A DNA stretch of 8,201 bases from Clostridiales bacterium (GTDB lineage Bacteria > Bacillota > Clostridia > Christensenellales > Aristaeellaceae), in the NCBI GenBank assembly GCA_004552515.1, contig SFOF01000086.1, forward strand, positions 1-8,201, in the 5' to 3' direction. The translations under genes and the position numbers were made by a program. Shown in pieces: positions 1 through 8,085 of this stretch; positions within the stretch are counted from its first letter, which is position 1, and the number at the start of each line of letters is the position of its first letter. Under the pieces are notes generated by a model. The model saw nothing but the letters and a program-made list of their open reading frames with translations, was not told where the DNA came from and searched no databases.

Positions 1-1004
1 AGCGAAAAGCCGTATTCCTTCGACAGGGCGGTCAGATACGCGCGCGCCATGCCGCTGCCGTTGTCGCCCGAGCGCCAGCCGCTCACCGACAGCGCGCCGT
101 CGCTGAACGATTTCGTGCGGTCGGGAATCACCGTGTCGGGATCCACGCCCACGACCACGCCCAGGCCCGTGCAGGTCGGGCACGCCCCGTAGGGATTGTT
201 GAACGAAAACATCCGCGGCGACAGCTCCTCAAGGCTCACGCCGCAGTCCGGACAGGCGTAGTTCTGCGAAAACAGCATATCCTCTCCGTCCATGGGCGCG
301 ACGATCGCCAGCCCGCCGGCCAACCGCAGCGCCGTCTCGAGCGAATCGGTCAAACGCTGCTGGATGTCGCCGCGCACGATCAGCCGGTCGACCACCACGT
401 CGATGGTGTGCTTTTTGTTCTTGTCGAGCGCGATTTCCTCGCCGATTTCATAGATGCTGCCGTCCACGCGCACGCGCACGAAGCCCTGCCGCCCCATGTC
501 CTCGATCAGCTTGACATACTCGCCCTTGCGGCCGCGCACCACCGGCGCCATGACCATGACGCGCGTGCGCTCGGGCAGCGCCAGCACCTGATCGACGATC
601 TGATCGACCGTCTGACGGCTGATCTCGCGCCCGCAGACGGGGCAGTGCGGCGTGCCGGCGCGCGCATAGAGCAGGCGCAGATAGTCGTGAATTTCCGTCA
701 CCGTGCCCACCGTCGAGCGCGGATTGCGGGAGGTCGTTTTCTGGTCGATCGAGATCGCGGGGCTGAGGCCCTCGATGGAGTCCACGTCCGGCTTGTCCAT
801 CTGCCCCAGAAACTGCCGCGCGTACGACGAGAGCGACTCCACATAGCGCCGCTGTCCTTCGGCGTAGAGCGTGTCGAACGCCAGCGAGCTCTTGCCCGAG
901 CCGGACAGGCCGGTGACGACGGTCAGCTTGTCGCGCGGTATGACCAGATCGACGTTTTTGAGATTGTGGACGCGCGCGCCCCGAATGATGATTTGACTGT
1001 TCAT
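1..1004 (-). CDS. uvrA: UvrABC system protein A, N-terminal part (cut by window edge)
   Basis: This is the DNA damage recognition ATPase of nucleotide excision repair, which works as a dimer, scans DNA and loads UvrB at lesions. The first 334 residues are present and the 3' end lies outside the window. Seen in the sequence: an N-terminal ABC ATPase start with Walker A GLSGSGKS at residues 32-39, a Q-loop glutamine near 88 in the stretch SIDQKTTSRNPRST, and the zinc-binding cysteines C251, C254, C275 and C278 in CPDCG and CPTCTG, with FSFNNPYGACPTC typical of UvrA. A further CPVCG lies at 121-125, where orthologues keep a related motif. The ATG start at 1004 has GGAG seven bases upstream and gives the canonical N-terminus (IIIRGARVHNLKNVDL). 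It lies 104 bases after the uvrB stop with no clear terminator between, so both are probably one transcript. Confidence 0.97.
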   Translation of the reverse strand, partial: MNSQIIIRGARVHNLKNVDLVIPRDKLTVVTGLSGSGKSSLAFDTLYAEGQRRYVESLSSYARQFLGQMDKPDVDSIEGLSPAISIDQKTTSRNPRSTVGTVTEIHDYLRLLYARAGTPHCPVCGREISRQTVDQIVDQVLALPERTRVMVMAPVVRGRKGEYVKLIEDMGRQGFVRVRVDGSIYEIGEEIALDKNKKHTIDVVVDRLIVRGDIQQRLTDSLETALRLAGGLAIVAPMDGEDMLFSQNYACPDCGVSLEELSPRMFSFNNPYGACPTCTGLGVVVGVDPDTVIPDRTKSFSDGALSVSGWRSGDNGSGMARAYLTALSKEYGFS

Positions 1005-1108
1005 GCTCTGTCTCCGTTATGCGGCCCCTCGCCGCCCGTTTTCTTTAACTGTGCGCCGCATCGGCCGCATGGCCGCGCGTTTTTTGCAAGATCAGCGCCA
1101 ACCGTGCT

Positions 1109-3124
<2,016 letters not shown>

Positions 3125-3173
3125 CGCCCTGCTCCCTCCTCCGGCGGCAGGCCGTCCCTGCCCGCGCATTGTT

Positions 3174-3179
3174 ATTATA
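3174..3179 (-). promoter_or_regulatory. Putative proximal uvrB -10 box
   Basis: On the minus strand the sequence reads TATAAT, a perfect -10 hexamer, about 50 bases before the uvrB start codon. It stands out as an AT-rich island in GC-rich DNA. No good -35 is seen 17 bases upstream (about AACGGC), so it may need an activator or be a weak promoter. Confidence 0.45.
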
Positions 3180-3295
3180 ATTCCGAATTTTCCCCCGCCG
3201 TTCCCCCGCGCGCACTTACGCCTGTGCCGGGGCTATATCCGGCAGGCACAAACGCCGCGCCGGCGCACTGTTCGCTATCCCATAAAGCAAAACCG

Positions 3296-3370
3296 CTCCG
3301 CACCGTCGGAGACCTGCCCGGCTCCGACCTATGGTCGGGCAGGTCGTGTAATACCCGGCGGCAGCAAGTG
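3296..3370. repeat. 75-base palindromic repeat, copy 1
   Basis: This segment is nearly identical to 3421-3495; the only difference I see is G versus A at its tenth base (3305/3430). Each copy contains a perfect 10-bp inverted repeat, GACCTGCCCG with CGGGCAGGTC, with a 15-base loop. It also holds two competing smaller hairpins: CGGAG with CTCCG, and CCGACC TAT GGTCGG. It lies in the presumed uvrB leader between the distal and proximal promoters. The structure resembles an interspersed extragenic palindromic element more than a protein-coding segment. Confidence 0.9.
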
Positions 3371-3420
3371 GAAGCCGCACTGCGGCCGCGGCAGCAAGCG
3401 GAAGCGGCACAGCCGACCGA
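3361..3420. repeat. Two tandem 30-base imperfect repeats
   Basis: The units at 3361-3390 and 3391-3420 share GCAGCAAGYGGAAGCSGCAC with a few changes. They link the two 75-base palindromic copies, and a third GCAGCAAG appears at 3486 at the end of copy 2. Together they suggest that the block grew by local duplication with a 125-base period. Confidence 0.7.
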
Positions 3421-3495
3421 CTCCGCACCATCGGAGACCTGCCCGGCTCCGACCTATGGTCGGGCAGGTCGTGTAATACCCGGCGGCAGCAAGTG
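3421..3495. repeat. 75-base palindromic repeat, copy 2
   Basis: Second copy of the repeat at 3296-3370, offset by 125 bases in the same orientation, with one visible mismatch. It carries the same 10-bp inverted repeat (3437-3446 with 3462-3471) and the same alternative hairpins. It starts two bases after the 19-bp palindrome when read toward uvrB, so a transcript from the distal promoter would begin almost directly with this structure. Confidence 0.9.
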
Positions 3496-3496
3496 C

Positions 3497-3515
3497 ATAC
3501 AAACTCAGTTTGTAT
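3497..3515. promoter_or_regulatory. Perfect 19-bp palindrome, operator-like
   Basis: ATACAAACTCAGTTTGTAT has two perfect 9-base arms around a single central base. It overlaps the minus-strand -10 box at 3514-3519 by two bases and would cover the predicted start point near 3507, which is where a repressor would sit. The odd-length symmetry and the AAAC-3-GTTT spacing do not fit the DinR/LexA consensus with four central bases. The size and form resemble operators of small dimeric repressors such as TetR-type proteins, but no regulator gene is in the window. Confidence 0.6.
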
Positions 3516-3522
3516 TATACCA
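3514..3522 (-). promoter_or_regulatory. Distal extended -10 promoter directed toward uvrB
   Basis: The minus strand reads TGGTATAAT, a TGn motif joined to a perfect TATAAT. The sequence 17 bases upstream (CTGCAT) is a poor -35, which fits an extended -10 promoter. Transcription would start near 3507 inside the 19-bp palindrome and give uvrB a leader of about 380 bases that contains both 75-base repeats. Confidence 0.55.
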
Positions 3523-3567
3523 CATTTTCCGCGCATATGCAGCGCGAAACGCGCCGTCGCGAGGATT

Positions 3568-3581
3568 TAAACCCGCGTTCG
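3568..3581. promoter_or_regulatory. Candidate LexA/DinR (SOS) box upstream of uvrB
   Basis: Read on the minus strand the site is CGAACGCGGGTTTA. It keeps GAAC, four bases, then GTTT, and matches the Bacillota consensus CGAACRNRYGTTYC at all but two positions. The uvr genes are classical SOS targets, so its place in the uvrB upstream region makes sense. It lies about 45 bases upstream of the extended -10 promoter rather than over it, which weakens the call. It could also act on a promoter I did not recognise, since a TTGAAA lies at 3597-3602 on the minus strand. Confidence 0.4.
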
Positions 3582-3630
3582 TTTTACACCGTGACGTTTC
3601 AAAAAAAAATCAAGATTAACCCGCGCTCTC

Positions 3631-3660
3631 TTGCAGGCCGTGCCTCCCAAACGCTATCAT
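3631..3660 (+). promoter_or_regulatory. Promoter of the DMT transporter gene
   Basis: TTGCAG at 3631-3636 and TATCAT at 3655-3660 are separated by 18 bases, each close to the sigma-A consensus. The predicted start near 3667 leaves a leader of about 30 bases before the start codon, with AAGGAG at 3681-3686. Confidence 0.6.
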
Positions 3661-3697
3661 AAAAGGGCGATTTTACTCATAAGGAGAGATGAATTCC

Positions 3698-4606
3698 ATG
3701 TGGTTCTGGCTTGCCCTGATTGCGCTTCTCTGCTGGAGCGGAAGCGACCTGTTCTCCAAAATCGGCTGTCAGGGAGAGGACGATCACCTCGCCCACCTCA
3801 AAATGGTCATCGCCGTCGGCACGGTGATGGGTCTGCACGCCGCGTATGAAATCTTTGTCGGCGGCACGGAGATCAGCTTTTCGATCATACTCACCTATCT
3901 GCCCGTGTCGCTGCTCTATATCGGCTCCATGACGCTGGGCTATATGGGCCTGAGGTACATCGAGCTGTCGGTGTCCTCGCCCATCTGCAATTCCTCCGGC
4001 GCGCTGGTGGCGCTGATGACGCTCATCTTCCTGGGCGGCGAGGACTATTCCCCGCTGGCCATCGGCGCGATCATACTCGTGTGCGTCGGCGCGATCGGCC
4101 TGGGCGTTGTGGACGCAACCGAGGACCCCGCGCTGCGCGCCGCCCGTCAGGAGCAGGGCAACCGCAAATACGCCAAGAGCTTCCTCGCGCTGGCGCTGCC
4201 CGTGGCCTACTGCCTGCTCGACGCGGCCGGCACCTTCGCCGACAACCGCGTGCTGGAGACGCTCAACGAAGCCAGTGCCAACTGCGCCTATGAGCTGACA
4301 TTCCTCGCCGCCGCGGTGCTTTCGTTCATCTATGTCGTGATCATCCGCAAGGATCGCCTCGTGCCTCGCATGGAAGCGCCGAAGTTCCTGGGCGCGATCT
4401 GCGAGACCGCCGGTCAGTTCGCCTATATCTACGCCATCGCCGACACCGAGCATCTGGCCATGTCCGCGCCGATCATCAGCGCCTACTGCGCCGCCAGCGT
4501 GCTCTGGAGCCGCCTGTTCCTGAAGGAAAAGCTCTCCTGGAAGCACTATCTCATGATCGCGCTGGTCGTTATCGGCATCGTCATCATGGGCGTGTTCGAT
4601 CTGTAA
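3698..4606 (+). CDS. EamA/DMT-superfamily transporter, 10 membrane helices
   Basis: A 302-residue inner-membrane protein of the drug/metabolite transporter type. Its substrate cannot be told from the sequence; relatives export amino acids, sugars, nucleotides or drugs. Ten hydrophobic segments can be followed at about residues 2-20, 33-53, 63-80, 95-112, 118-138, 160-180, 197-217, 228-248, 255-273 and 284-301, in two halves as expected for tandem EamA domains. The halves are joined by a charged loop (141-160). The second half ends in the family-like pattern SxLFLKEKLSWKHY followed by a glycine-containing helix. An ATG nine bases earlier (3689) is also open but lies only about one base from the AAGGAGA ribosome site; the ATG at 3698 has about ten bases and begins directly with the first helix, so it is preferred. 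It is a single-gene transcript with its own promoter and terminator, divergent from uvrB. Confidence 0.88.
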   Translation: MWFWLALIALLCWSGSDLFSKIGCQGEDDHLAHLKMVIAVGTVMGLHAAYEIFVGGTEISFSIILTYLPVSLLYIGSMTLGYMGLRYIELSVSSPICNSSGALVALMTLIFLGGEDYSPLAIGAIILVCVGAIGLGVVDATEDPALRAARQEQGNRKYAKSFLALALPVAYCLLDAAGTFADNRVLETLNEASANCAYELTFLAAAVLSFIYVVIIRKDRLVPRMEAPKFLGAICETAGQFAYIYAIADTEHLAMSAPIISAYCAASVLWSRLFLKEKLSWKHYLMIALVVIGIVIMGVFDL

Positions 4607-4621
4607 TCCCCCGCATTTTAG

Positions 4622-4653
4622 CGAGCGTCTGTCGTCAGGCGCTCGTTTTTTTT
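4622..4653 (+). terminator. Rho-independent terminator of the DMT transporter gene
   Basis: CGAGCGTCTG pairs with CAGGCGCTCG over 10 bp (one G-U pair) around a TCGT loop and is followed by eight T. It starts 15 bases after the stop codon. Confidence 0.95.
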
Positions 4654-4864
4654 CGTGCGCGGAGCCGCAGTCGTTTTCGCCCTCACCGCACCGCAAGCCG
4701 GAAATTCGCCAGCGGCTCGAACCGCGCAGACGGCGTTCCTTCTCCCGGCAAACTTCGGCTGCCGCCCTTTTCCCGTGCGGAATCCGGGGATTTATTCGCA
4801 CACGCGCCTGCGGCTCAAGCCGTGCAAGCCGGTCGTCTGAGCGCGCCTGGCCATCCCCCCAGAC
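4654..4864. other. Gene-free stretch between convergent genes
   Basis: I see no convincing coding frame, ribosome site or promoter here on either strand. The only long open frame is a minus-strand His/Asp-rich antisense shadow of the transporter gene that runs into it. The stretch contains scattered GC-rich short inverted repeats only. Confidence 0.5.
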
Positions 4865-4907
4865 AGCGAACGACCCGCGCGACGCATAGCCGTGCGGGTC
4901 GTTCGCT
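4865..4907. terminator. 17-bp hairpin, possible terminator between convergent genes
   Basis: AGCGAACGACCCGC (4865-4878) and GCGGGTCGTTCGCT (4894-4907) are perfectly complementary. The stem extends by three more pairs, including one G-U pair, to a 9-base loop. On the plus strand it is followed by TTAT, on the minus strand by GTCTGGGGGG, so neither side has a proper T tract. The position beyond the DIP1984 gene and its RNA-like element suggests the end of that minus-strand transcript, but it may be a barrier for both directions or a stable RNA hairpin. Confidence 0.5.
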
Positions 4908-4981
4908 TTATGAAAGGAGAAGAGCGGCTGCCCCTGACCCGCCCTCGCGGCGCGTCAACGTCCGGTGGTGACAGTGCCCAA

Positions 4982-4998
4982 TAACAGTGCGCCTGTTA
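4982..4998 (-). other. Small hairpin downstream of the tRNA-like element
   Basis: TAACAG and CTGTTA form a 6-bp stem with a 5-base loop, 23 bases beyond the T-arm in the minus-strand transcript. There is no T tract. It may be part of the RNA described at 5013-5089 or a processing signal. Confidence 0.4.
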
Positions 4999-5012
4999 CG
5001 GTGCTGAGGATG

Positions 5013-5089
5013 ACGATGAATGGAGGAATCGAACCTCCTGACAGGCCTCGTCCCGCTGCCAATCTGAGTGGCCGCATTGCCCCGCGGCC
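5013..5089 (-). ncRNA. tRNA-like RNA element downstream of the DIP1984-family gene
   Basis: On the minus strand, starting 43 bases after the DIP1984 stop codon, the following can be seen in order. A 6-bp hairpin GGCCGC/GCGGCC lies at 5084-5089 with 5070-5075. A D-arm-like hairpin at 5052-5068 has stem CUC/GGG and loop AGAUUGGCAGC, with the A at its start and the GG pair typical of D-loops. A tiny GAC/GUC stem with a 7-base loop follows at 5040-5052. A perfect T-arm, GGAGG UUCGAUU CCUCC, lies at 5022-5038. The distance between the D- and T-arms is far too short for a normal anticodon arm plus variable loop. The bases after the T-arm (AUUCAUC) have no partner upstream, so there is no acceptor stem, and no CCA follows. 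It is thus not a working tRNA; it could be a tRNA mimic, a decayed tRNA or chance. The outer limits are approximate. Confidence 0.45.
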
Positions 5090-5132
5090 GGAGGGTTGAC
5101 GTTCGCCCGCGCCGCTACCGCCGCTCTCCCGT

Positions 5133-5591
5133 TCAGCGCTCGATCAGCTCGGTCGCCCAGTTCGCGGCCTGGATGCGGTTGTCCAGCAGCCGGAAATCGC
5201 GGCTCAGATCGTCGACCTGCCTTTGCAGCGCGCGCACGTCCACGGCGGGCAGCTGACGGATTTCGTCGCCGCGCGAGCGCTGGGCAAGGCGGCTGGCCTG
5301 ACTCACCGCGTCCCGCAGGATGCTGATGCGCATCTTCAGCACATCGCGCCGCGCCAGCGCGTCGGACAGCGGCGCGCCGTCCACGATCGCCGCCATGTTC
5401 GTGCGGTTGATCGCAATGATCAGCGCCTCCAGCCGGTTCAACAGCGCGTCCATTTCGTTCAGCAGCGCATCGGGCGGCTCCACGGGCTTTACGCCCTCCT
5501 GCATGACCACGTTGTTGGACAAACGCGCGCGCAGCTGCTCGACGCGCCGGTTCAGATCCGCGCGCTCCTGAAGCGCTTCGGCCAGTTTCAT
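5133..5591 (-). CDS. DIP1984-family (septicolysin-like) protein
   Basis: A 152-residue soluble, mostly helical and highly charged protein. It matches my recollection of the DIP1984 family, which is sometimes annotated as septicolysin. The typical features are the N-terminal MKLAEALQERADLNRRVEQLRARL, the central AIINRTN-type motif (here LIIAINRTN, 57-65), RRDVLKMRISILRDAV at 81-96 and the C-terminal LDNRIQAANWATEL. Heptad-like helices at 1-25, 40-65, 78-105 and 117-145 suggest a coiled-coil bundle. There is no signal peptide, membrane helix or visible catalytic site. The molecular function is not established as far as I know, and the cytolysin name should not be taken as evidence of toxicity. 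A GTG at 5600 is also possible, but the ATG at 5591 has GAGGTG six bases upstream and gives the family N-terminus. The gene is followed directly by the tRNA-like element. Confidence 0.82.
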   Translation of the reverse strand: MKLAEALQERADLNRRVEQLRARLSNNVVMQEGVKPVEPPDALLNEMDALLNRLEALIIAINRTNMAAIVDGAPLSDALARRDVLKMRISILRDAVSQASRLAQRSRGDEIRQLPAVDVRALQRQVDDLSRDFRLLDNRIQAANWATELIER

Positions 5592-5853
5592 ATCGCTCAC
5601 CTCGTTTTTTCATGTCGTTCAGTCATTCCCGAAGGGAAAACGCCCCGCCTCGGCCCTTCAGCCGGAAGCGGCGTGCCTCCCCACCATATGTTTCTTAGTC
5701 GCGCTCGCCGCGCCGTTTGTTCCATTTCCATACAGAATTTACATCATTTGCGCATTGCCGCCGCGCGACGGACAAGCCGCGCGTTTGCTTGCCGCAATGC
5801 CCTGCGGCGTGCCGGTTTGCTGTGTTCGCCGTGCCCGCGTCATCGCGCCCGCG
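5592..5853. other. Intergenic region between the peptidase-like gene and the DIP1984 gene
   Basis: No coding frame is convincing. For the minus strand there is a short AT-rich patch around 5725-5750 that could hold a promoter for the DIP1984 gene, but I find no clean -35/-10 pair. TTCCC GAA GGGAA at 5626-5638 is a short palindrome. A weak GC hairpin followed by GCGTTTT near 5638-5675 may serve as a poor terminator for the upstream operon. Confidence 0.4.
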
Positions 5854-7233
5854 TCATTCATTGTACGAATAGCTCCACGCGCCCTTCATCTGGTCGACCA
5901 GAGTCTGCGCGTCCCAGCTCTTTGCGCTGTTTATTCGGCTGTTGGAGTCGTTCACGCGCACGCGGCCGTCGCCGTCAAGGCCGGTCAGCACGATGAAATG
6001 GCCGGTGTAGGTGAAGTCGCCCGGCTTCATCGAGGCGATGATCACGCGCCCCTGCGCCAGCGCGCCGGTGATCGCGTCCGCCGACACGTCAACGCGCGCC
6101 GCGTCCAGCCCATAATGCGCCGCGCCCCGCGTCATCAGCGCCCACGACGTGCCCGAGCCGGGCGTGTAATAGCCCTGCTCCTCTGAATAGCAGGCCACGG
6201 CGTAGGGATTCGCGTCCGTCTCGCCGGTCAGGCCGCACACCACCATCGACAGGCACGTCGGCCCGCAGCCGTTGACCGCGAGATAGTTGCCGCCGTAGTC
6301 CTCATAGCCCCATCGCTCATCCCACTGGATGAACAGCGGCACGACGCCCTTCTTCACCTCGCCGGACACGTCCTTCGAGGGGTGATCGCGGTAATGCGCG
6401 GGATAGTCGTTTACAAAGTCCGCCGCCTCGGGATACTTCTCCGCGAACGCCTCAAGCGCCTCGGGGATTTCGACAGGCCGCGCCACATAGCGCCCGCCCG
6501 CCGCCAACGCCGCGATCAGCAGCGCGCCCGCCGCGCAGCACGCCGCCGTGCGCCGAACCCTGCGCGCGCCGCCCATGTGCCGAACGCGTCTCACACCCGC
6601 CGAACGCCCCATGCCGGAGAAATCCGAGGACTGTCCGCGCGCGCCTTCGCCGTCCGCCGCAGCCGGCCGCGCTTCGTCAAGCCGCGTCTCATCGCCCGCC
6701 GAACACGCGCCCTCCCGCCGCACAGCGTCAACCGCGCCGCTCCCATGGGCGGGGGATTCTCCCCGCGTCCCGCTCTGCGCAGACCGTCCGGCGCTGCTCC
6801 CCTCGTCCGCGCCGCAAGCGGCAGTCCGCCGTGCAACCGCATCGCCGCTGTCAGCCCGCCGCAGCCGCACGGTGCGCCGGATCACAAAAAATGCGCCCCA
6901 CGCCGCCCAAAACAGCCCGCTGAACAGCAGCGCGCTTTTCTCGTCGAGCACGCCCGCCGCGCCCAGCGCCAGCGTCAGCCCCAGCCAGAGAACGACGCTC
7001 AGCGCCGTGCCCGCCAGTCCCCACGCGATCCGCGCGCCGCGTCGCCTCGAGCGCCCCTGCCGCCGGAACGCGAGCGCCATGCCCCAGGCGCACAGATAAA
7101 GCGCCGTGAGCGGCGCGGCGTCCTCCGCAGTCATGCCATGTTCCCACGACAACAGCCACAGCATCGCCAGCCAGAGCGCCGCGGCCAGCCCCAGCAGTCC
7201 CGCCGCGCGCAGCAGTCTTTTCATCATCCTCAC
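5854..7233 (-). CDS. Membrane-anchored C39-like cysteine peptidase domain protein
   Basis: A 459-residue protein in three parts. Residues 1-120 hold four hydrophobic segments (about 9-30, 41-56, 68-93, 99-117). Residues 121-227 form a linker very rich in Ala, Arg, Gly, Ser and Asp. After a fifth helix (228-249) comes a domain (about 290-459) of the papain-like C39_2 type. Its likely catalytic cysteine is C323 in NGCGPTCLSMV, the histidine is H412 in GHFIVLTG, and D429 or N428 is in RVNDSN. With the N-terminus inside, the fifth helix would place the peptidase domain outside the membrane. The substrate is unknown; such domains cleave or bind peptides at the cell surface. The start is a GTG with GGAGG eight bases upstream; an ATG two codons later is the alternative. 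It follows the 165-residue membrane protein gene after 99 bases and is probably in the same operon. Confidence 0.8.
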   Translation of the reverse strand: MRMMKRLLRAAGLLGLAAALWLAMLWLLSWEHGMTAEDAAPLTALYLCAWGMALAFRRQGRSRRRGARIAWGLAGTALSVVLWLGLTLALGAAGVLDEKSALLFSGLFWAAWGAFFVIRRTVRLRRADSGDAVARRTAACGADEGSSAGRSAQSGTRGESPAHGSGAVDAVRREGACSAGDETRLDEARPAAADGEGARGQSSDFSGMGRSAGVRRVRHMGGARRVRRTAACCAAGALLIAALAAGGRYVARPVEIPEALEAFAEKYPEAADFVNDYPAHYRDHPSKDVSGEVKKGVVPLFIQWDERWGYEDYGGNYLAVNGCGPTCLSMVVCGLTGETDANPYAVACYSEEQGYYTPGSGTSWALMTRGAAHYGLDAARVDVSADAITGALAQGRVIIASMKPGDFTYTGHFIVLTGLDGDGRVRVNDSNSRINSAKSWDAQTLVDQMKGAWSYSYNE

Positions 7234-7332
7234 AGCGCCGTCCTCCCAATCTTCCGGCCAAGTCCGCGTTCCCCTCGGCCCCGTTCTATCATTAGACGAG
7301 ATCGCCGCCGCCCATGATGAGCGCGCGCCATG

Positions 7333-7830
7333 TTAAATCGCCGCGCCGCGCCGAATCTTCCTGAAAAACAGCAGGTAAATCAGCGCGCCGTCGATCAGCG
7401 CGTCGTATATCCGAAAGCCATCGAACAGCACGAGGCTCGAGAGCACCGACACGGCCACCACGCCCACGGCGACCGCCCTGCCCAGCCAGCCCGGCTCCTT
7501 CGTATACCAGACCAGCGCGGCCATGACCGGCGTATACAGCGCGAATATCGTCCAGCCTATGATGAACGTGCGGCTGTACACGCCGTGTGTGAGCACCGCC
7601 GCCGCGTAGTAGGTCGCGAGCATCCCCAGACAGAACAGCAGCACGTTGACCGCCGCGCGCTTCGGCGAGGGGCTATACACGCTGATGAGCGCGCCCAGCA
7701 GTATCCACACCGCCATCTGTGAGAAGATTTCGCCCAGATTCTGCGTGTAAATGTCCAGCATACGCGCAATCGCGCCAATCGCCAGCCCACACACCGCCAT
7801 GACCGGCGGCGACAAGAGCTTTTTCCTCAT
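7333..7830 (-). CDS. Small polytopic membrane protein of unknown function
   Basis: A 165-residue protein with about six hydrophobic segments (near 9-25, 37-53, 60-80, 87-107, 115-135 and 140-156) and a basic C-terminus (RKIRRGAAI). I do not recognise it with confidence; it resembles small membrane proteins of the DUF type found in Clostridia that are often annotated only as hypothetical. There are no charged pairs in the helices that would suggest an ion carrier, and no soluble domain. The ATG start is supported by a perfect AGGAGG eight bases upstream, one of the best ribosome sites in the window. The gene is followed after 99 bases by the C39-like peptidase gene with no clear terminator between, so the two may be co-expressed and act together at the membrane. 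Confidence 0.75.
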   Translation of the reverse strand: MRKKLLSPPVMAVCGLAIGAIARMLDIYTQNLGEIFSQMAVWILLGALISVYSPSPKRAAVNVLLFCLGMLATYYAAAVLTHGVYSRTFIIGWTIFALYTPVMAALVWYTKEPGWLGRAVAVGVVAVSVLSSLVLFDGFRIYDALIDGALIYLLFFRKIRRGAAI

Positions 7831-8085
7831 AAAGGTTACCTCCTCTTCCTCAAGAGCGTTTCAAAAATTCCCGTTTCCTCCCGCGCGGCCTTCGAGCCGT
7901 CCCCCGACCCGCGCGCTTTCGCAGTCAGCCGCGATCCCCGGCGCGCCTCACAGCCCGTTTCCCGCCATGACCCGCCGCGCCCAATCTGCTCGAATAACGG
8001 ATCGCCGGTTCACATCTTCACGGTACGCCACAGCCTTTGACGCACTTCACGCATCAAATGTTGCGTTTCCCGCCGCACGGCAGGC
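7831..8085. other. Upstream region of the membrane protein operon
   Basis: No gene is supported here. The minus-strand leader next to the start is purine-rich (GAGGAAGAGGAGG). I find no convincing -35/-10 pair. An imperfect palindrome at 8037-8057 (TTGACGC, seven bases, GCATCAA) could be an operator or a weak hairpin. Confidence 0.4.

Noticed and set aside
1005..1108. Terminator or separate promoter between uvrB and uvrA
   Set aside because: Only short GCGGCC repeats are seen, with no stem followed by T residues and no -35/-10 pair, so an operon is simpler.
3296..3495. CRISPR array
   Set aside because: There are only two repeat units, the unit is 75 bases and the spacer is itself built of tandem repeats; no cas gene is nearby.
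3216..3536. 106-residue open frame across the 75-base repeats
   Set aside because: It is made of the repeats and their spacers, with low-complexity Ala/Arg/Pro stretches, and covers two promoter sites. More likely non-coding leader DNA.
3677..4801. 374-residue open frame on the minus strand, rich in His, Asp and Gln
   Set aside because: It is antisense to the transporter gene, has a composition typical of the opposite frame of GC-rich coding DNA, no domain and no ribosome site.
5013..5089. An ordinary tRNA gene, for example a leucine tRNA reading CAG from the loop CUCAGAU
   Set aside because: A hairpin GCCA CUCAGAU UGGC exists, but no acceptor stem, D-arm or CCA can be placed with it. The same bases fit a D-arm better.
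4996..5613. 205-residue minus-strand frame over the DIP1984 gene and the RNA-like element
   Set aside because: It is an Ala/Arg/Gly-rich shadow in another frame of a recognisable gene.
5626..5638. TTCCC GAA GGGAA palindrome as an operator of the DIP1984 gene
   Set aside because: With 5-base arms it is short enough to occur by chance and no promoter was found next to it.
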